Origin: Megalopta genalis
Taxonomy: Eukaryota; Arthropoda; Insecta; Hymenoptera; Halictidae
Length of the DNA: 64,000 nt
Direction: 5' to 3'
Assembly: GCF_051020955.1 (NCBI RefSeq)
Contig: NC_135019.1
Span: 21,891,375-21,955,374, forward strand
Part shown: positions 30,089-41,631 of the stretch, piece after piece
Layout: every line of letters starts with the position of its first letter
Numbering within the stretch: position 1 is the first letter of the stretch
Made by a program: the position numbers and the translations under genes
The notes under the pieces: model-generated
The model's input: the letters and a program-made list of their open reading frames with translations, nothing else
Told to the model about the DNA's origin: nothing
The model's database searches: none

Positions 30089-31173
30089 TTGAGAATGTCG
30101 TTCAGCCGCACGTTCCAGCATTCCCTCGGAAGTAAAGGGACGTTTTAAATACCGTTCACACGTTTGTGTTTTTTGAGAGCTTAATTTATTGAGAGCTTCC
30201 ATCTCTAGAGCTCTGGTCACCGTAGTTTTAAGAGATGTAAAACTTTCATATCTCAACATTCTCCTCATCTCTTCATTGGCCAACGCCGTCACAAACTGAG
30301 AGGCGGTTAAACGATCCCGAACATCCATTGGACATTCTGAGAAAGCGCATTGCGCCAGCCTCTCAATCTCCGTGGCCAATGCAGAAATTGACTCCCCTTG
30401 CCGCTGTTTATAATTTTGAAATAGAACGTAATTTAGCTTCGAAAAGTTTTTTCGACCAAACCGAAACTCGATTGCCGAAACTATTCCTTGGAAGTCGAAA
30501 TACTTATCGGCGGGAAGAGAAGTCAGTACTCCTCGAGCCGGACCATCCAACGAAGCAATTAAAGCCGCAGCTTTCTTTGCTTCGTCCCAGCCATTTACAT
30601 TCGCAATCATTTCAAATTGAATTCGGTACTTATCCCATGACGTGGAACCGTCATAACGTGTCGGCTTCACGGAGTATCCTAATCCAGTTACGAAGCGTGT
30701 AGATTCACGACACTCAGGTAACGATAGCACCGACTGTGAAGCAAATACAGGAACACTCGGAGCAATAGGCACACTCGCGTTATATACACTATTAACATTA
30801 TTTACAACAGTGTCCGCACTATTTACACGCGCCTCCGAGTGTTCCACCGACGAGAATGCCGCAGAATTTAAGACGGAATTTCGCAATGAATCCGATAGCA
30901 CCTGTGGCATTGGTTCTCGATCCTTGCTATCCCCTCTTCCATGCGAGCCTCTCGTTCGGACGCAGCAGCCTGTTCCCGTTCCTCGCGCTGAAGCCTGTCC
31001 GCTTCCAGTCGCGCCTCGAACTGCCTCTGTTGCTCCTGCATTTGCTCGCATAATTCTTGTCGGAGGTTTGCAAACTGGATCTCCAGTGCCGGCGTGACAT
31101 TTCTGATCGATTCTTCGATCCCGGACGAGCCCCCAATGTTGCGAATTACTGCATTTCTCTCGCGTCGCGGCAT
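30086..31173 (-). pseudogene. W gag
   Basis: The N-terminus appears to start inside the 5' LTR (ATG at 31171-31173, MPRRERNAVIRN), runs across the primer site and continues as a long charged helix (ALEIQFANLRQELCEQMQEQ). A frameshift near 30920 leads to the capsid part, with PTRYDGSTSWDKYRIQFEMI and ALIASLDGPARGVLTSLP, typical of retrotransposon Gag. It ends at a TGA before the zinc knuckle. The same ATG and following codons are kept in the other two W LTRs. Confidence 0.75.
31119..31136 (-). promoter_or_regulatory. W primer-binding site, tRNA-Pro type
   Basis: Next to the 5' LTR the minus strand reads TTGGGGGCTCGTCCGGGAT, the classic tRNA-Pro primer-binding sequence, also used by some vertebrate gammaretroviruses. 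The W gag frame reads through it. Confidence 0.75.
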
Positions 31174-31219
31174 TTTATTTACAATAAAGTACATAAACTA
31201 TAATACAACTCAATTCATT

Positions 31220-31583
31220 TGAGGAGGTGGGATCGGCGACGGGAAGAAAGAATCGATCCCGGTTACAATCGGACTACTTTTATTTACAATGACGCCGGTA
31301 CAAAACTCGCGATGCTCGCGTAACGCTCCCGACGAGGGTTCTTACCGAACTGTCCCATTCGCTCACTCATGCATCCCATCCAGATCGTTCTTTCTCATTC
31401 TCACGGTTCGCTTTCACTCTATCCTGACTAGACGCATTCATTCTACGCGACACTCAAACCAATCGTCTAGACATTCGCTCGACGCTATCGCACAGCATGC
31501 AGCCCGGTCCATTCGTTCAAACATTCTTTCGCCTTAAAACTAAACACATGGCGGAGACGTGGCGCCGGCTTGTCGCCGCCACA
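31220..31583 (-). repeat. G1b 3' LTR
   Basis: 364-bp LTR of the G1 family, followed by a C-rich tract that is the minus-strand polypurine tract. It interrupts the W 5' LTR after 83 bp. Confidence 0.9.
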
Positions 31584-31610
31584 TCACCCCCCTGCCAGTG
31601 ATTGACCCAA

Positions 31611-32648
31611 TCACGAAACTTGCAATCGGTCCGGGAAACGCACTCTTCTTCCGGACCGTGTGGTGCGTAAACCTGCACCTGGTGGTACTAATATGGGGGG
31701 CGGCACCGCTGGACCCCGAGATGGTGGCGATGGTCGGGGCGGCTGCCCCGTAAACTCGCTCGGAGTGGGTGGTGGTGGTGGTGGCCCCTTGGACTCTCCA
31801 GGTAACGCTGGCTGTGTTGCCCCTGGTATCGTCGGCGGTGCTGGATCTGTAGCCAGCAAGTACGCCGGCTTTAGGCGATCTATGGTAACTGTAATAACCG
31901 CCTTGTCCCGGATACTGAGGGAGTAAGTCCGGTCCCCTCGATCGAGGACCCTGTATGGACCGTCGTATGGCAGCTGGAGGATTCCTCGCACGGCGTCGTT
32001 CCGCAAGAAAACATGCTCTGCCGTGGCGAGGTCCTTAAAAACGAAAACTCGTTTCGTCGAATGATTGCTGTCAGGCGTTGGGGCGAGGGTCGCGAAATGC
32101 TCTCGTAATCCCGCGACAAAGTCCCCTGGCAGCGGCAGCGACTCCGCTCTTTGTGGGACCAGGAATTCCCCTGGTAGGCGCAGTGTCTCGCCGTAGACCA
32201 GCTCAGCTGCGGTAGATTGTAAGTCCTCCCTCCAGGCTGCGCGGATGCCCAGCAAGATGGTGGGAAGAACCTCTGTCCAGCGGACATTTTGCTGGCAACG
32301 GATTGCTGCCTTAAATTGGCGGTGGAATCTCTCCACCATTCCGTTTGCCGCCGGGTGATAGGCCGTTGTCCGTCAGTGGGCTGCACCTGTTAGCTGCGAC
32401 AATGCCTGAAACAAACGCGACTCGAATTGTCGACCCTGGTCGGTCGTCACGCGCAACGGGGTTCCGAACCGGGAAATCCAACCCTCGTAAAAGGCGCGTG
32501 CCACGGTCGAAGCTTCTTGATCCCGAATTGGGAAAGCCTCGGGCCAGCGCGTAAAACGGTCGACGCAGGTTAAACAGTACCTGAACCCCTCTGAGACCGG
32601 AAGAACTACAATGTCTATGTGCACGTGCTCGAATCTTCCGGTCGGCAC
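31611..32648 (-). pseudogene. G1b integrase
   Basis: Integrase core from FEHVHIDIVVLPVSEGFRY through VTTDQGRQF, a stop near 32372, then NGMVERFHRQFKAAIRCQ and the C-terminal tail ending GLRTTRSGRRVRFPDRLQVS at 31611. The tail shows how G1 Pol should end. Confidence 0.87.
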
Positions 32649-32859
32649 GTCAAAACTTCCCGGCGGCGCAAAAACGTGTTTGCTTATTTTGGCGCGCTGG
32701 CACGAAACACAACCGCGAGCCCAACTCCGGCAATCGGCTTTAACGGACGGTCACACATATCGTTCCGTCACGAGTCTTACCGTCGCTTTAACACCTGGAT
32801 GCGCCAGGTGCGTATCCGTTTTAAACGTAAATTGTTTTTTACTTTCGCGCTTATGTACG

Positions 32860-33481
32860 CGTGAAGTTCCGCGTCGCACTGCTGAGACTCCGCCAAATCG
32901 GTGTAGCTGAAGGACTCTACCACTTCTTCCAACTTGGATAGCGCGTCGGCGACGACGTTGTCCTTCCCGGCGATGTGGCGGATGTCGGTGGTGAACTGCC
33001 CGATGAACTCCAGGTATCTAAATTGCCTGGGAGAACATTTCTCGGGCTTTTATTGAAAACCGAAAGTCAGCGGTTTATGGTCCGTGTAGACTGTGAAGGT
33101 TCGCCCCTCCATCATGTGTTGGAAATTCTTGATTGCCGAGTAAATGGCTAACATTTCCCGGTCGTACGCGTCGTAATTTCGCTCGGCAGCGCTGAGCTTC
33201 CTGGGGAAGAACGCCACCGGCTGCCAATCCTCTCCAACCCGCTGCTGCAGTGCCGCTCCTGTAGCAAAATCGGACGCGTCGCAGAACAAGGCGAGTGGCA
33301 CGTCGTCCCTCGGATGCGACAATAACGCCGCCCGCCTCAAACTGTTCTTCGCCTCGGCGAAAGTCGCGGTAGCTTCCTCGGTCCACGCCAACTTGTGCGC
33401 GCATTTAACGCTCGGTAATCCCCGCACGGTCGCCAAGCGTCCTGTTCTTTTTTGGGCACCATATGAAGAGGCGATGACCAC
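32860..33481 (-). pseudogene. G1b RNase H joined to RT start by deletion
   Basis: RNase H motifs CDASDFATGAALQQR, YDREMLAIYSAIK and YTDHKPLTFGF are readable. At about 33395 the sequence jumps to a segment that in G1 lies about 600 bp upstream, removing the RT palm and active site. Confidence 0.85.
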
Positions 33482-34329
33482 GCACTTCCCGACGGCCGCG
33501 CGATGCCGAGACGCATCATCGTCTCAAATTCTTGCCACGCGTGCCTCAAACGATCCGGCGCGAGACGCCGGGGCCTACAAGCCACAGGCGGACCCGGCGT
33601 TGTGCGGATATAGTGCACTGTTTTATGTTGCACTTGCACGGGTGTCCCTACTGGCGCGTAATGTTCGGGAAACATTGCAGTAATTTGTGGAATTTCGAAT
33701 CACCGAAAATTGTCTTCACCGAGGGCGCCGACGGCCCGCACTCGCGCACTGAGGCACTGTCATCGACGTCACCTGGTCTAAAAGTTTGCACTTTCCGACG
33801 TCCACCAACAGTTCGTAATGCGCGAGGAAATCCACGCCTATAATCGGCTTCGACACGTCGGCCACCACGAAACGCCATACGAACGCGCGACGTAGCCCGA
33901 AATCGAGGCTCAGCGTAACCGTCCCGCACGTGGCAATCTCCGACCCGTTCGCCGCGTACAAAGCGTAAGATGCGCATTCGCGGAGCCCGCGAGTTTTCGA
34001 TCGTAGAAAAACGCAGAGATCAGCACCGGTGTCGATTAAAAACTGCGTTTTCGTTACTCGATCGGTGACAAACAAACGGTGCGATGGTGGGCAGTGGTCG
34101 CTGGCCGTCATTAACGACTGCCCATCTCGTTTCCCGACGCGGACCAATTGCATGGTGGGTGTTCGCAGCGGAACCCGTTCGCCCCGAATTTGAAGTGATA
34201 AAAACACTTTCCGTCCCGTAGCGCGGTTCGCCGTTCTCGGGGTAGCGATCGCGTTCGGCCCGGGGCGAATGGTCGCCGTTGGGAAAGGCGCGGACCGGAG
34301 TTTATCTCGCGACGAATTGCTGCAAGCAA
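33482..34329 (-). pseudogene. G1b RT fingers, protease and gag end
   Basis: RT fingers (RPSGSAWSSPLHMVPKK), protease (FLIDTGADLC) and the gag C-terminus (CFYHFKFGANGFRCEHPPC). The gag-pol overlap matches G1. The copy ends abruptly at about 34327 in AT-rich DNA. Confidence 0.83.
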
Positions 34330-37254
34330 TTTCCTAAATTAATCTTTTTGCACAGGATCATGCTGAACTATTAAATTTATTGTTCGTTGCGTTCTTTCAA
34401 TTGGCTACATGCTAGGATCTTCAATGTCGAAATTCCTGTTTTCTTCTTTTTGCGCGTCAATTTCCATATCTTCAATGTCTTTTTCTTTATGAGTTTCACA
34501 ATCGCACGTTTTCTTATTGTTCTCATTTTCGCCAATTTCAGTTTCTTGGTGCCTTCTTGTTTTTCCTTCACGGGTGTATCCAACTATTGTTTTCCTTCTT
34601 TCAAAGAGATCTGATACATTGCCGAATATTTTTCACCTTCGTTTGCTCGTCTTAAATGACCAGTAATATCAATTACGTATTTCATGAAATTGTTTGTTTA
34701 CTGCTTAATATAAATATTTTGCTGCTTCATCCTTTTCAATTTTTCAGCTCCACTTATGTATTTCCTTCAACGATCACTGCCTCTGCTAGCCATAATGATT
34801 CTTTAAAAAAAAACATATTTCTGTACATGATAGTTTATGTTTGTTACAAAAATGAATAAAACTGTATGCCAAAAAAACAATTATCTCAAGATAGCATAAA
34901 CTACATATTTCATTAGTTTGTACGTAGTTAAAACATTTCTATGTTATTGCTTACTTTATCGAAATTTTAACACTTTTGGGGCGGAATTAATTTGATAATA
35001 ACGAATTCAAATTCTCAACTAGTTATATGTATTGGATTTCATTTGTATCAGCGCCATACGTTTCTTCTGCGACGCAAAATTTCAGTTAGGCTTGATTTTA
35101 AATTAAGGGAGAGAAAATAAATGAAAAAATACTTACCAGAAATCATACGTTTTCAAAATGTATAACAGCAGGTTAGAGGTCAAAATGTATATAACACGAT
35201 TTATACTACAATATAACTTTCAAAAAGAGTCCTCGTCGCGCGTCGAGAGATTGAGTCACGCTCAATGTCGAAGAGGGTAGCAATGGGATAGCCTGCCGCA
35301 TCTTTGTTAAAACGTATGAAACGCGAATCAAGATTCGGACAACAAACCGCGAGATGGCAATTGAGACAGAAACATCAATACATGTCAGGCGTTGCTATGC
35401 CCATTGCTATGCAAGTTCGTAGTAGCTGCGACTCGTCGACAGATTTCCAAGAATTGGCGGGTCTTACCTCAATTTTTTTAAGAACGACCACCACTACATA
35501 CAGCACATCGGGGCGATGAGCGCGTTATTGGCCAGTCGGTAGCCGATCGCTGTGGCGAATGGGTGGTGGAAAATAAAAACATTATTAATCTAATCCCGAC
35601 ACCCCACTATCCCAGAATCCCCACATTAGAATCGTCGTTGTGTGGGAACCACAGCCTTGTGGCACGTTTTTGTAGTTACCGATTATCAACTATAAAAACG
35701 AAACGCAAAACTCGAATAATCTGCTTTCGGCCTATTTCTTGATCACCCTCATTATTCAATTCCTTTATGATTATTCGCTGCTTACAATTGTATCATCAAA
35801 ATATAGTTTATCTGTGAACGTTGCACCGTGATCATCGCGTTCGCTTAAATGGGTCATTACCAGCTTGAAGACACCGATTTAACTGACGTTCTTATAAAAT
35901 ACTGGTACCTTAAAAAAATGCAAGTTATATTTTTTCGCTTCCAAGGTGTAAAAAATTTAATGAAACTACAAAATCTGTAATTATATATGACTTTCGCAAA
36001 AAAACTATTAATATAGTTTAATTTCTCATAAAAAGTACATTTTTCTGAAAGTGAATGGATTTTTTTATCTGAAATAATTTCCAGGAATAAGGACTTTATG
36101 GAGTTACTTTGATCATTTTCGTCACGCCTTCAAACTGAATCATCGCTACTAAAAGAATGTTTGCATCTATTTATGGTATCATCATCCTATAAAAAGTTAA
36201 TCAAAATCGGTGTTCTCTAATTTGGTAATTACCTTAACACTTAATGTTCTGCACACTCGTGTTGCGGACGTGCCAACGTTTAATGTCAACGTCTGCAACA
36301 CGCTACAACGAAATATTTCAATGTAAAGACGGGAGAGAAAATCTTGCGTTACGCGATTGCATTTTCCACACACACATTTGAATGTTCAATCTACTATACA
36401 GAGGGTCCTGCAAAATGTCTGATGAGTTTTTGTAGACTGCGGGGCCTTTCAAAACGCGAGGCCGAGTTCCGGTGAACATGCTGAACCTGCCTCGCGTCGC
36501 CCTTGATTCATAGAGTTGATATAATTCAATATTTTGGCCAGGGAAACTATCGGAAGAGGCTTTAAAATATATGCATTAAATTCTTCGTTTTAATAGATTA
36601 AATCACATTTGAAGAATTTCCATATTGAATACTTGTAAATATCTAATGAAGAATATGCTATTGATTATCGAGGTAGATATTTTAAATAGTATAGACTCAG
36701 AATTAAACAGTTTGGACAATGCCGAAGATTATATTCAATTTTCATATTATAGAAAAATCTTTACAAGTATTCAATCTGGAAGTTTTCCGAGTATGCTTAT
36801 AGTTTCTTGTTATTTCTTAACCTATTACATTGAAATATTTGTTGCTTATTTATGTATTATGTTCGATTCCGCATCGGATATGTATGTATTATGTTAGAAT
36901 ATGCGTCAGTTATGTAAGTATTATGTTAGAATATGCGATAGTTATGTATGTGTTGTTAGAATATGCGTCAGTTATGTAAGTATTATGTTAGAATATGCGA
37001 CAGTTATGTATGTGTTGTTAGAATATGCGTCAGTTATATATGTATTATATCAGAATGTGTATATGAATATATGTAACATACGTATTACATATTCCTTTAT
37101 GTATTGTGTTGGAATATGTATTAGATTTTTGTATATAATGTATTTATATTACATAACAGATTTTTATGTATCGTGTCTACATATATCGACGCCCAGTAAT
37201 TCTTAATAATAATAATAATTATTATTATTATAATATGGTTAGTTATAATAATTA
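34328..37254. other. AT-rich stretch without recognisable genes
   Basis: About 2.9 kb. Open frames here are short and look like chance or low complexity (a lysine-rich frame near 34377-34583). A GC-richer island at 35220-35560 and a piece at 36240-36500 with an inverted TGTTGCGGACGTG/CGTCTGCAACACG motif may be old transposon fragments. I recognise no gene, RNA or element end. Confidence 0.5.
36855..37065. repeat. Tandem repeat, about 60-bp unit with 30-bp halves
   Basis: Repeats of TTAGAATATGCGTCAGTTAT and GTAAGTATTATG or TATGTGTTG spacers, about six half-units, decaying to the right. It looks like a local satellite. Confidence 0.75.
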
Positions 37255-38361
37255 TTGGGTTGGCAAGAAAGTAATTTTGGTTTAAACATTTTCGACGCAT
37301 TTTACTTTTTTATTTTCATAAGAGTAAAAAAGCGGCTGAGGCTCGCAATGAAATATGTGAAATTTATAGCGTTGATTGCTTAATAGAACGCACGTGTCAG
37401 AATTGGTTTAAAAAATTTCGTTCTGAAGATTTTTCACTTAAAGATGACCAACGTTCTGGTCGACCTTCTGAAGTTGATGATAACAAAATCAAAGCCATGA
37501 CTGAATCGAATTTTTATATAACGAGAGATTGCAAAAAGGTTAAATGCATCACAACAATCGAATGTCACATAAGATTTCTTGGACTTGTTAAGAAGCTCGA
37601 TGTTTGATTTCCACATGAATTGAAAGAAATTCACTTAGCACAACGAATCAGTATCTGTGATACTCATTTTAAGCGTAACGCAATCGATCTTTTTTTGAAA
37701 CGAATTACCACTGGCGATGAAAAATGGATCGTTTACAATAATATTAATCGGAAAAGATCTGGTCCAAGCATGATGAACCAGCACAAACCATATTGAAAGC
37801 TGAATTGCATCAGGAAAAGATCATGTCAATTTGGTGAGACTATGAAGGTGATGTGTATTTTGAGCTGCTTCCAAGCAACCAAACGATCACTTCAGATGTT
37901 TACTGCTAACAACTTATAAAATTCGAGGAAGCAATCAAAGAGAAGAGACTAGAATTGGCAAATCGCAAAGGAATCGTGTACCACCACGACAATGCAAGGC
38001 TCTATGCATCTTTAGCAATGTGTGCAAAATTATTGGAGCTTGATTGGGAAGTCATGTCGCATCCTCCATATATACTCGACCTTGCACCATCGGATTATCA
38101 TTTATTTCGAAGTTTACAACACTTTTTAAATGGTAAACATTTCAATAGTAACGATGGCCTCGAATCGCACTTGATTGAGTTTTTTGCTGATAAGGACCAG
38201 AGGGGTTCTATGAGCGTGGAATCATGAAGTTATCAGAAAGATGGCAAAAGGTCATCGAACAGAATGGAAGATATTTGACTGCTTAAAGTTCATTTTTATA
38301 TAGAAAAAAATTGAGATTTATTCTACATTAAAATACCGAAATTACTTTCTTGCCAACCCAA
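37255..38361 (+). mobile_element. Mariner element M2, complete ends, dead gene
   Basis: A 1107-bp mariner with terminal inverted repeats TTGGGTTGGCAAGAAAGTAA (left) and the complement at the right, flanked by TA. The plus-strand transposase is readable but broken. Near the N-terminus are CQNWFKKFRSEDFSLKDDQR and a GRPSEVDDNK linker. Catalytic regions are TTGDEKWIVYNN, YHHDNARLYASL and ILDLAPSDYHLFRSL (D,D34D type). Multiple frameshifts and stops occur between 37560 and 37950. The left end lacks an early start codon. Confidence 0.92.
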
Positions 38362-38363
38362 TA

Positions 38364-39480
38364 TAATAATATGGATAATTCTACTGTCAGCGCGTGTTCA
38401 CTCAATATGGTATCTCTCACTCATCTGTCTTCTGACTGTATACATATTCGACTCTTGGTTGCTCCGGTTGGGGAGCCACACCCGTATCCACAAAAACATT
38501 CGCTCGCCACACAATACAAATGTACCATTTTTTTTCAACACTTAATAAAAAATGTTTCGAATAAAATGTAGTCAGTACATAGTTTCTAAAAAATTGCAAT
38601 ACTAAATATTCATAAAATATTGTTTTATTCACAAAAACAAATCATTGCAATTTTTTTAACATAACCGTATATTATTTATGTAAAAAAATTGATTCATCTT
38701 TATATTTCCTATAAAAAATTATTAACGTACTTAGATTGAAAATTAATTGATTTAGAAGTTACAATTATTGTCCCGAACGCTCATAAGATTGCATCAGTGT
38801 GGGTCGCCCCAATCCTCATTCTTCAGAGAACTGTCGCGTCGCGCGTTTCTATAATTCTCCGAGTACTTTTACGAGAATAGTTGGTCAGTGTTGTTCCAAT
38901 CCCTTCAACCAGAAGGGACACAGTCCTTGGACGCAAGAAAGTTAAGAAGGGTAACTATTGAAGACGTCTTGATCATTACGAATCCTCCAGAGACATTCCT
39001 TTGTACCACGTGTCGGGAGCAATTGTTTCGCCAAAAAAAGTCAGGAAGTAGCCGAACATGCATTTCCTACACCAGGACCACCTGGATCAAACTGGCAATT
39101 CAACAAGCAGTGGTCAAACTTCAATCGACGCATTTGACGTGGTAAGTTCAGCCAATATATTAATGACATCTCTAGGGGAGTCTCCATTAACACAAAAACT
39201 ATAAAATCTATTAGAAAACGTGCATGGTATGCAAAATTCAGTTTATAAATTCAGTATATTTATAAAGTAGTTTATGTAGTATTGCGAATGATAATAACAA
39301 AGTTATAGAACAATTGAAGGATAAATTTAGTGTAATTATATAATAGCGAAAAAATTCGTATTTCGACAGTATTAGCAAAATCGTGGAGCATTCGACAAAC
39401 ATTAGAATTTAAGTGTTCATAACGTATGTCGAGACAAACTAAGCAATTGCAACTCCAAATCCTAAACAAGGTCGTCCGTT
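38364..39480. other. No recognisable gene
   Basis: About 1.1 kb between the mariner and the next transposase-like gene. Short frames only. I see no terminal repeats or RNA genes. Confidence 0.45.
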
Positions 39481-39493
39481 ACCAGGACATACA

Positions 39494-40996
39494 ATGTCTT
39501 TAATAGAAGATTTTTATCATCATGATAGAGTCATGCCCGGGAAAAAAGATGTTATTTCAGTAATGAAAAATGAGTGCAAAACAAGCCTTCAAAAGCGTTT
39601 AGATTTAGGTAACCTTAAAGAAATTTATGAATCATTTAAAGAAAAATATCAGAAACAAAAAGTAGATTTTAGTATCTTTGCTAATTTAAGACCACAGGAG
39701 CACGTTTTATTTGGAGCTAGTGATACGCACTTCATTTGTGTTTGTGTAATTCATCAAAATGTAAAATTAATGTTATCTGCGATTAAAACAGTAACAGCTG
39801 CACATCGCTATGATATCGGAAAAATATTAACAGATTATAAAGATAATTTCAAATCAATGATGTGTGAATCACCAGCTCGATCTTGTCATTTTAAAAAGTG
39901 CAATTCTTGCCCTGAATTTCGTAATATTTTTTCCCGATTCCAAACCTTTTTCGATAGTAATTAATAGACTGCGGATTTTTATGCAAAATAAAAATTGTCC
40001 TCATCAATTGCGACAAATATGAAGTAAACACAGTAATGTCTCTCTAATTGACGCTCAGATTGTCCACAAAAATGGACAATTTAGGAAGAGGAGATAGTTA
40101 CGAATTGTCAAGGTTATGCAAGGCTCGAATAATCGTATCCCTTCTTCCCAAATTGTCCATTTTTGTGCAGAATCTGAGCGTCAGTTAGGGAGACATTACT
40201 GTAGTAAGTTCGTTCTTTCTTCAATAACTTTAATAGGTTATATTAATAGGTAATAATAATATATTAACATTTTTAGATTATCTCAAAATATGTTCACTAT
40301 CTTAAATTGCAACTATCAAATTTTGCCATAAATGCATAAAATCCGCAGTCTAGTAATTATATAACAAATCTAACTTATAAATGCTGAACTCATACTGATA
40401 GATCTCCTTTATCAACAGTTACATCTCCTTATGACGAATGCTTAAAATGTTTAAGCGACAAAATGGTCATTTTGCAGACACACGATCACATTGCTAGAAC
40501 GCAGAGTTCGTATTTAAATTCAAGGATAGAATCAATAGATAACGGCGAATTTGTAGTAATTTATTGCTGAAAATTACAGTTTTATGGTATAGGATGATAT
40601 GGTATAGGATAATAACCAAAAGCTTAAAACATGATGCAGATGTTGTTTATTTATTTCAAAAGCGATTGATTAAATACATATATCCATCAAATATTAAGAA
40701 AATAGTATACTTTTCTGATGGGACGGCATCGCAATATAAAAATAGATAATCATCACATTAGCGATCTTGGTGTTGCTGCCGAATGGCATTTTTTTGCAAC
40801 AGCACACGGTAAAGGATTGTGTTACGGAACTAGAGGAACTGTCAAAAGACTTGCAATGCGCACGAGTTTACAAAGACCGCTAGGAAATCAAATTCTTACA
40901 CCCCGAGCTTCGTTTGAATGGGCACGGGCATCCTTTGCAAAAATTTCTTCCCATTACGTGAGTCAGGACGAACAGAAAAGTTTGTACCTCCGCTGA
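39494..40996 (+). pseudogene. Transposase-like gene of unplaced family (T1)
   Basis: Three readable blocks on the plus strand. Block 1 (39494-39964, 156 codons) has FYHHDRVMPGKKDVISV, GNLKEIYESFKEKY, ANLRPQEHVLF and a CHFKKCNSCPEF zinc-like motif. Block 2 (about 40400-40570) has LQTHDHIARTQSSYL. Block 3 (40650-40996) has KIVYFSDGTASQYKNR and, after a frameshift, AEWHFFATAHGKGLCYGTRG. These blocks recur together in uncharacterised arthropod proteins that I take to be DDE-type transposases; the Asp in YFSDG would be catalytic. The superfamily is not clear to me. A MITE at 40031-40201 splits blocks 1 and 2. Confidence 0.5.
40031..40201. mobile_element. Palindromic MITE inside T1
   Basis: A 171-bp element whose halves are inverted repeats of about 52 bp: CAGTAATGTCTCTCTAATTG at the left, complement at the right with few mismatches. 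It includes a hairpin, TTGTCCA/TGGACAA. It has no coding capacity and breaks the transposase-like gene. Confidence 0.75.
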
Positions 40997-40999
40997 AGA

Positions 41000-41520
41000 T
41001 GACACTATGTGCAACATAATATCATAGTTTCAGCTACTTCCTTACTCGTAATCCTTAACCCCAACATTTAAACTAATCCCATCCTTGTCATTCTCCTTGT
41101 TTTTTGTCCTCTCCTGATGGAAGAAACCCACCACCTTCCCGTGGTTTCCATTGAGCAATGACACTTTTTCATGGATAATAAACGAACGAACATGTTAGTA
41201 CTGATAAATGAGATTATCGTAAAGAAATGTGTCATTGGCTAAGAGTGGGTTAGTCAAATCCTTCTGACGATATAAATAACATTGTTCTGGTGGCTGTGAA
41301 TCTTGCCAACTGTGTTTCTCAACGTCATTCGTGTAATATGGGTTGATAGCGGTTCGGTTCGATAAGGTATACGGTTCAAGAAGAATTTGACATCACGTTT
41401 TTTTTCGACGTGCCACGCAGAATCGGCAACGAAGAGGCCACGATCCCGAAAAACCATGGCAATAGAAGATTGTAATGATTATTAAAATTTTATGATTATT
41501 AAGATTTTAATGATTTTTTC
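41000..41520. other. No recognisable gene; promoter-like motifs
   Basis: Contains a CCAAT-like ATTGGCTA (about 41234) and a TATA-like GATATAAATAA (about 41268) 40 bp apart, upstream of the stem-loop below. No open frame resembling a histone is visible between them. Confidence 0.3.
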
Positions 41521-41536
41521 GGCCCTTTTCAGGGCC
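41521..41536 (+). promoter_or_regulatory. Histone-type 3' stem-loop
   Basis: GGCCCTTTTCAGGGCC followed by ACTCC: a 6-bp stem with a TTTC loop, matching the 3' stem-loop of replication-dependent histone mRNAs at every stem and loop position. No histone coding region precedes it, so it is either the tail of a lost histone gene copy or coincidence. Confidence 0.4.
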
Positions 41537-41631
41537 ACTCCATTTTAACGCAGAATCAAACAATTCGACACCCTTCCCTCCCTCCATAGGATATCTCTAC
41601 GATTTTGGATGAACTGTGATTAATTAATTGG

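Larger units (their letters stand above)
28659..31219 (-). mobile_element. Gypsy-type element W, gag and protease only
   Basis: A short LTR element on the minus strand: 3' LTR 28659-28917, polypurine tract (28918-28931), interior, primer site (31119-31136), and the first 83 bp of the 5' LTR (31137-31219), cut by the second G1 copy. The interior is only about 2.2 kb, with gag and a protease start but no RT or integrase. A solo LTR of the family lies at 52349. The missing enzymes make it non-autonomous. Confidence 0.82.
31220..34327 (-). mobile_element. Second G1 copy (G1b), deleted and truncated
   Basis: 3' LTR 31220-31583 and then G1 pol and gag in order, but with three losses: part of the integrase upstream region near 32812, the RT palm (junction at about 33395, where the RNase H side joins the RT start) and everything upstream of gag's C-terminal part after 34327, including the 5' LTR. 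It inserted into the W 5' LTR. It preserves the Pol C-terminus that is cut by a stop in G1. Confidence 0.88.

Noticed and set aside
34377..34614. Lysine-rich minus frame and hydrophobic plus frame
   Set aside because: Low-complexity mirror frames in AT-rich DNA with no recognisable domain.
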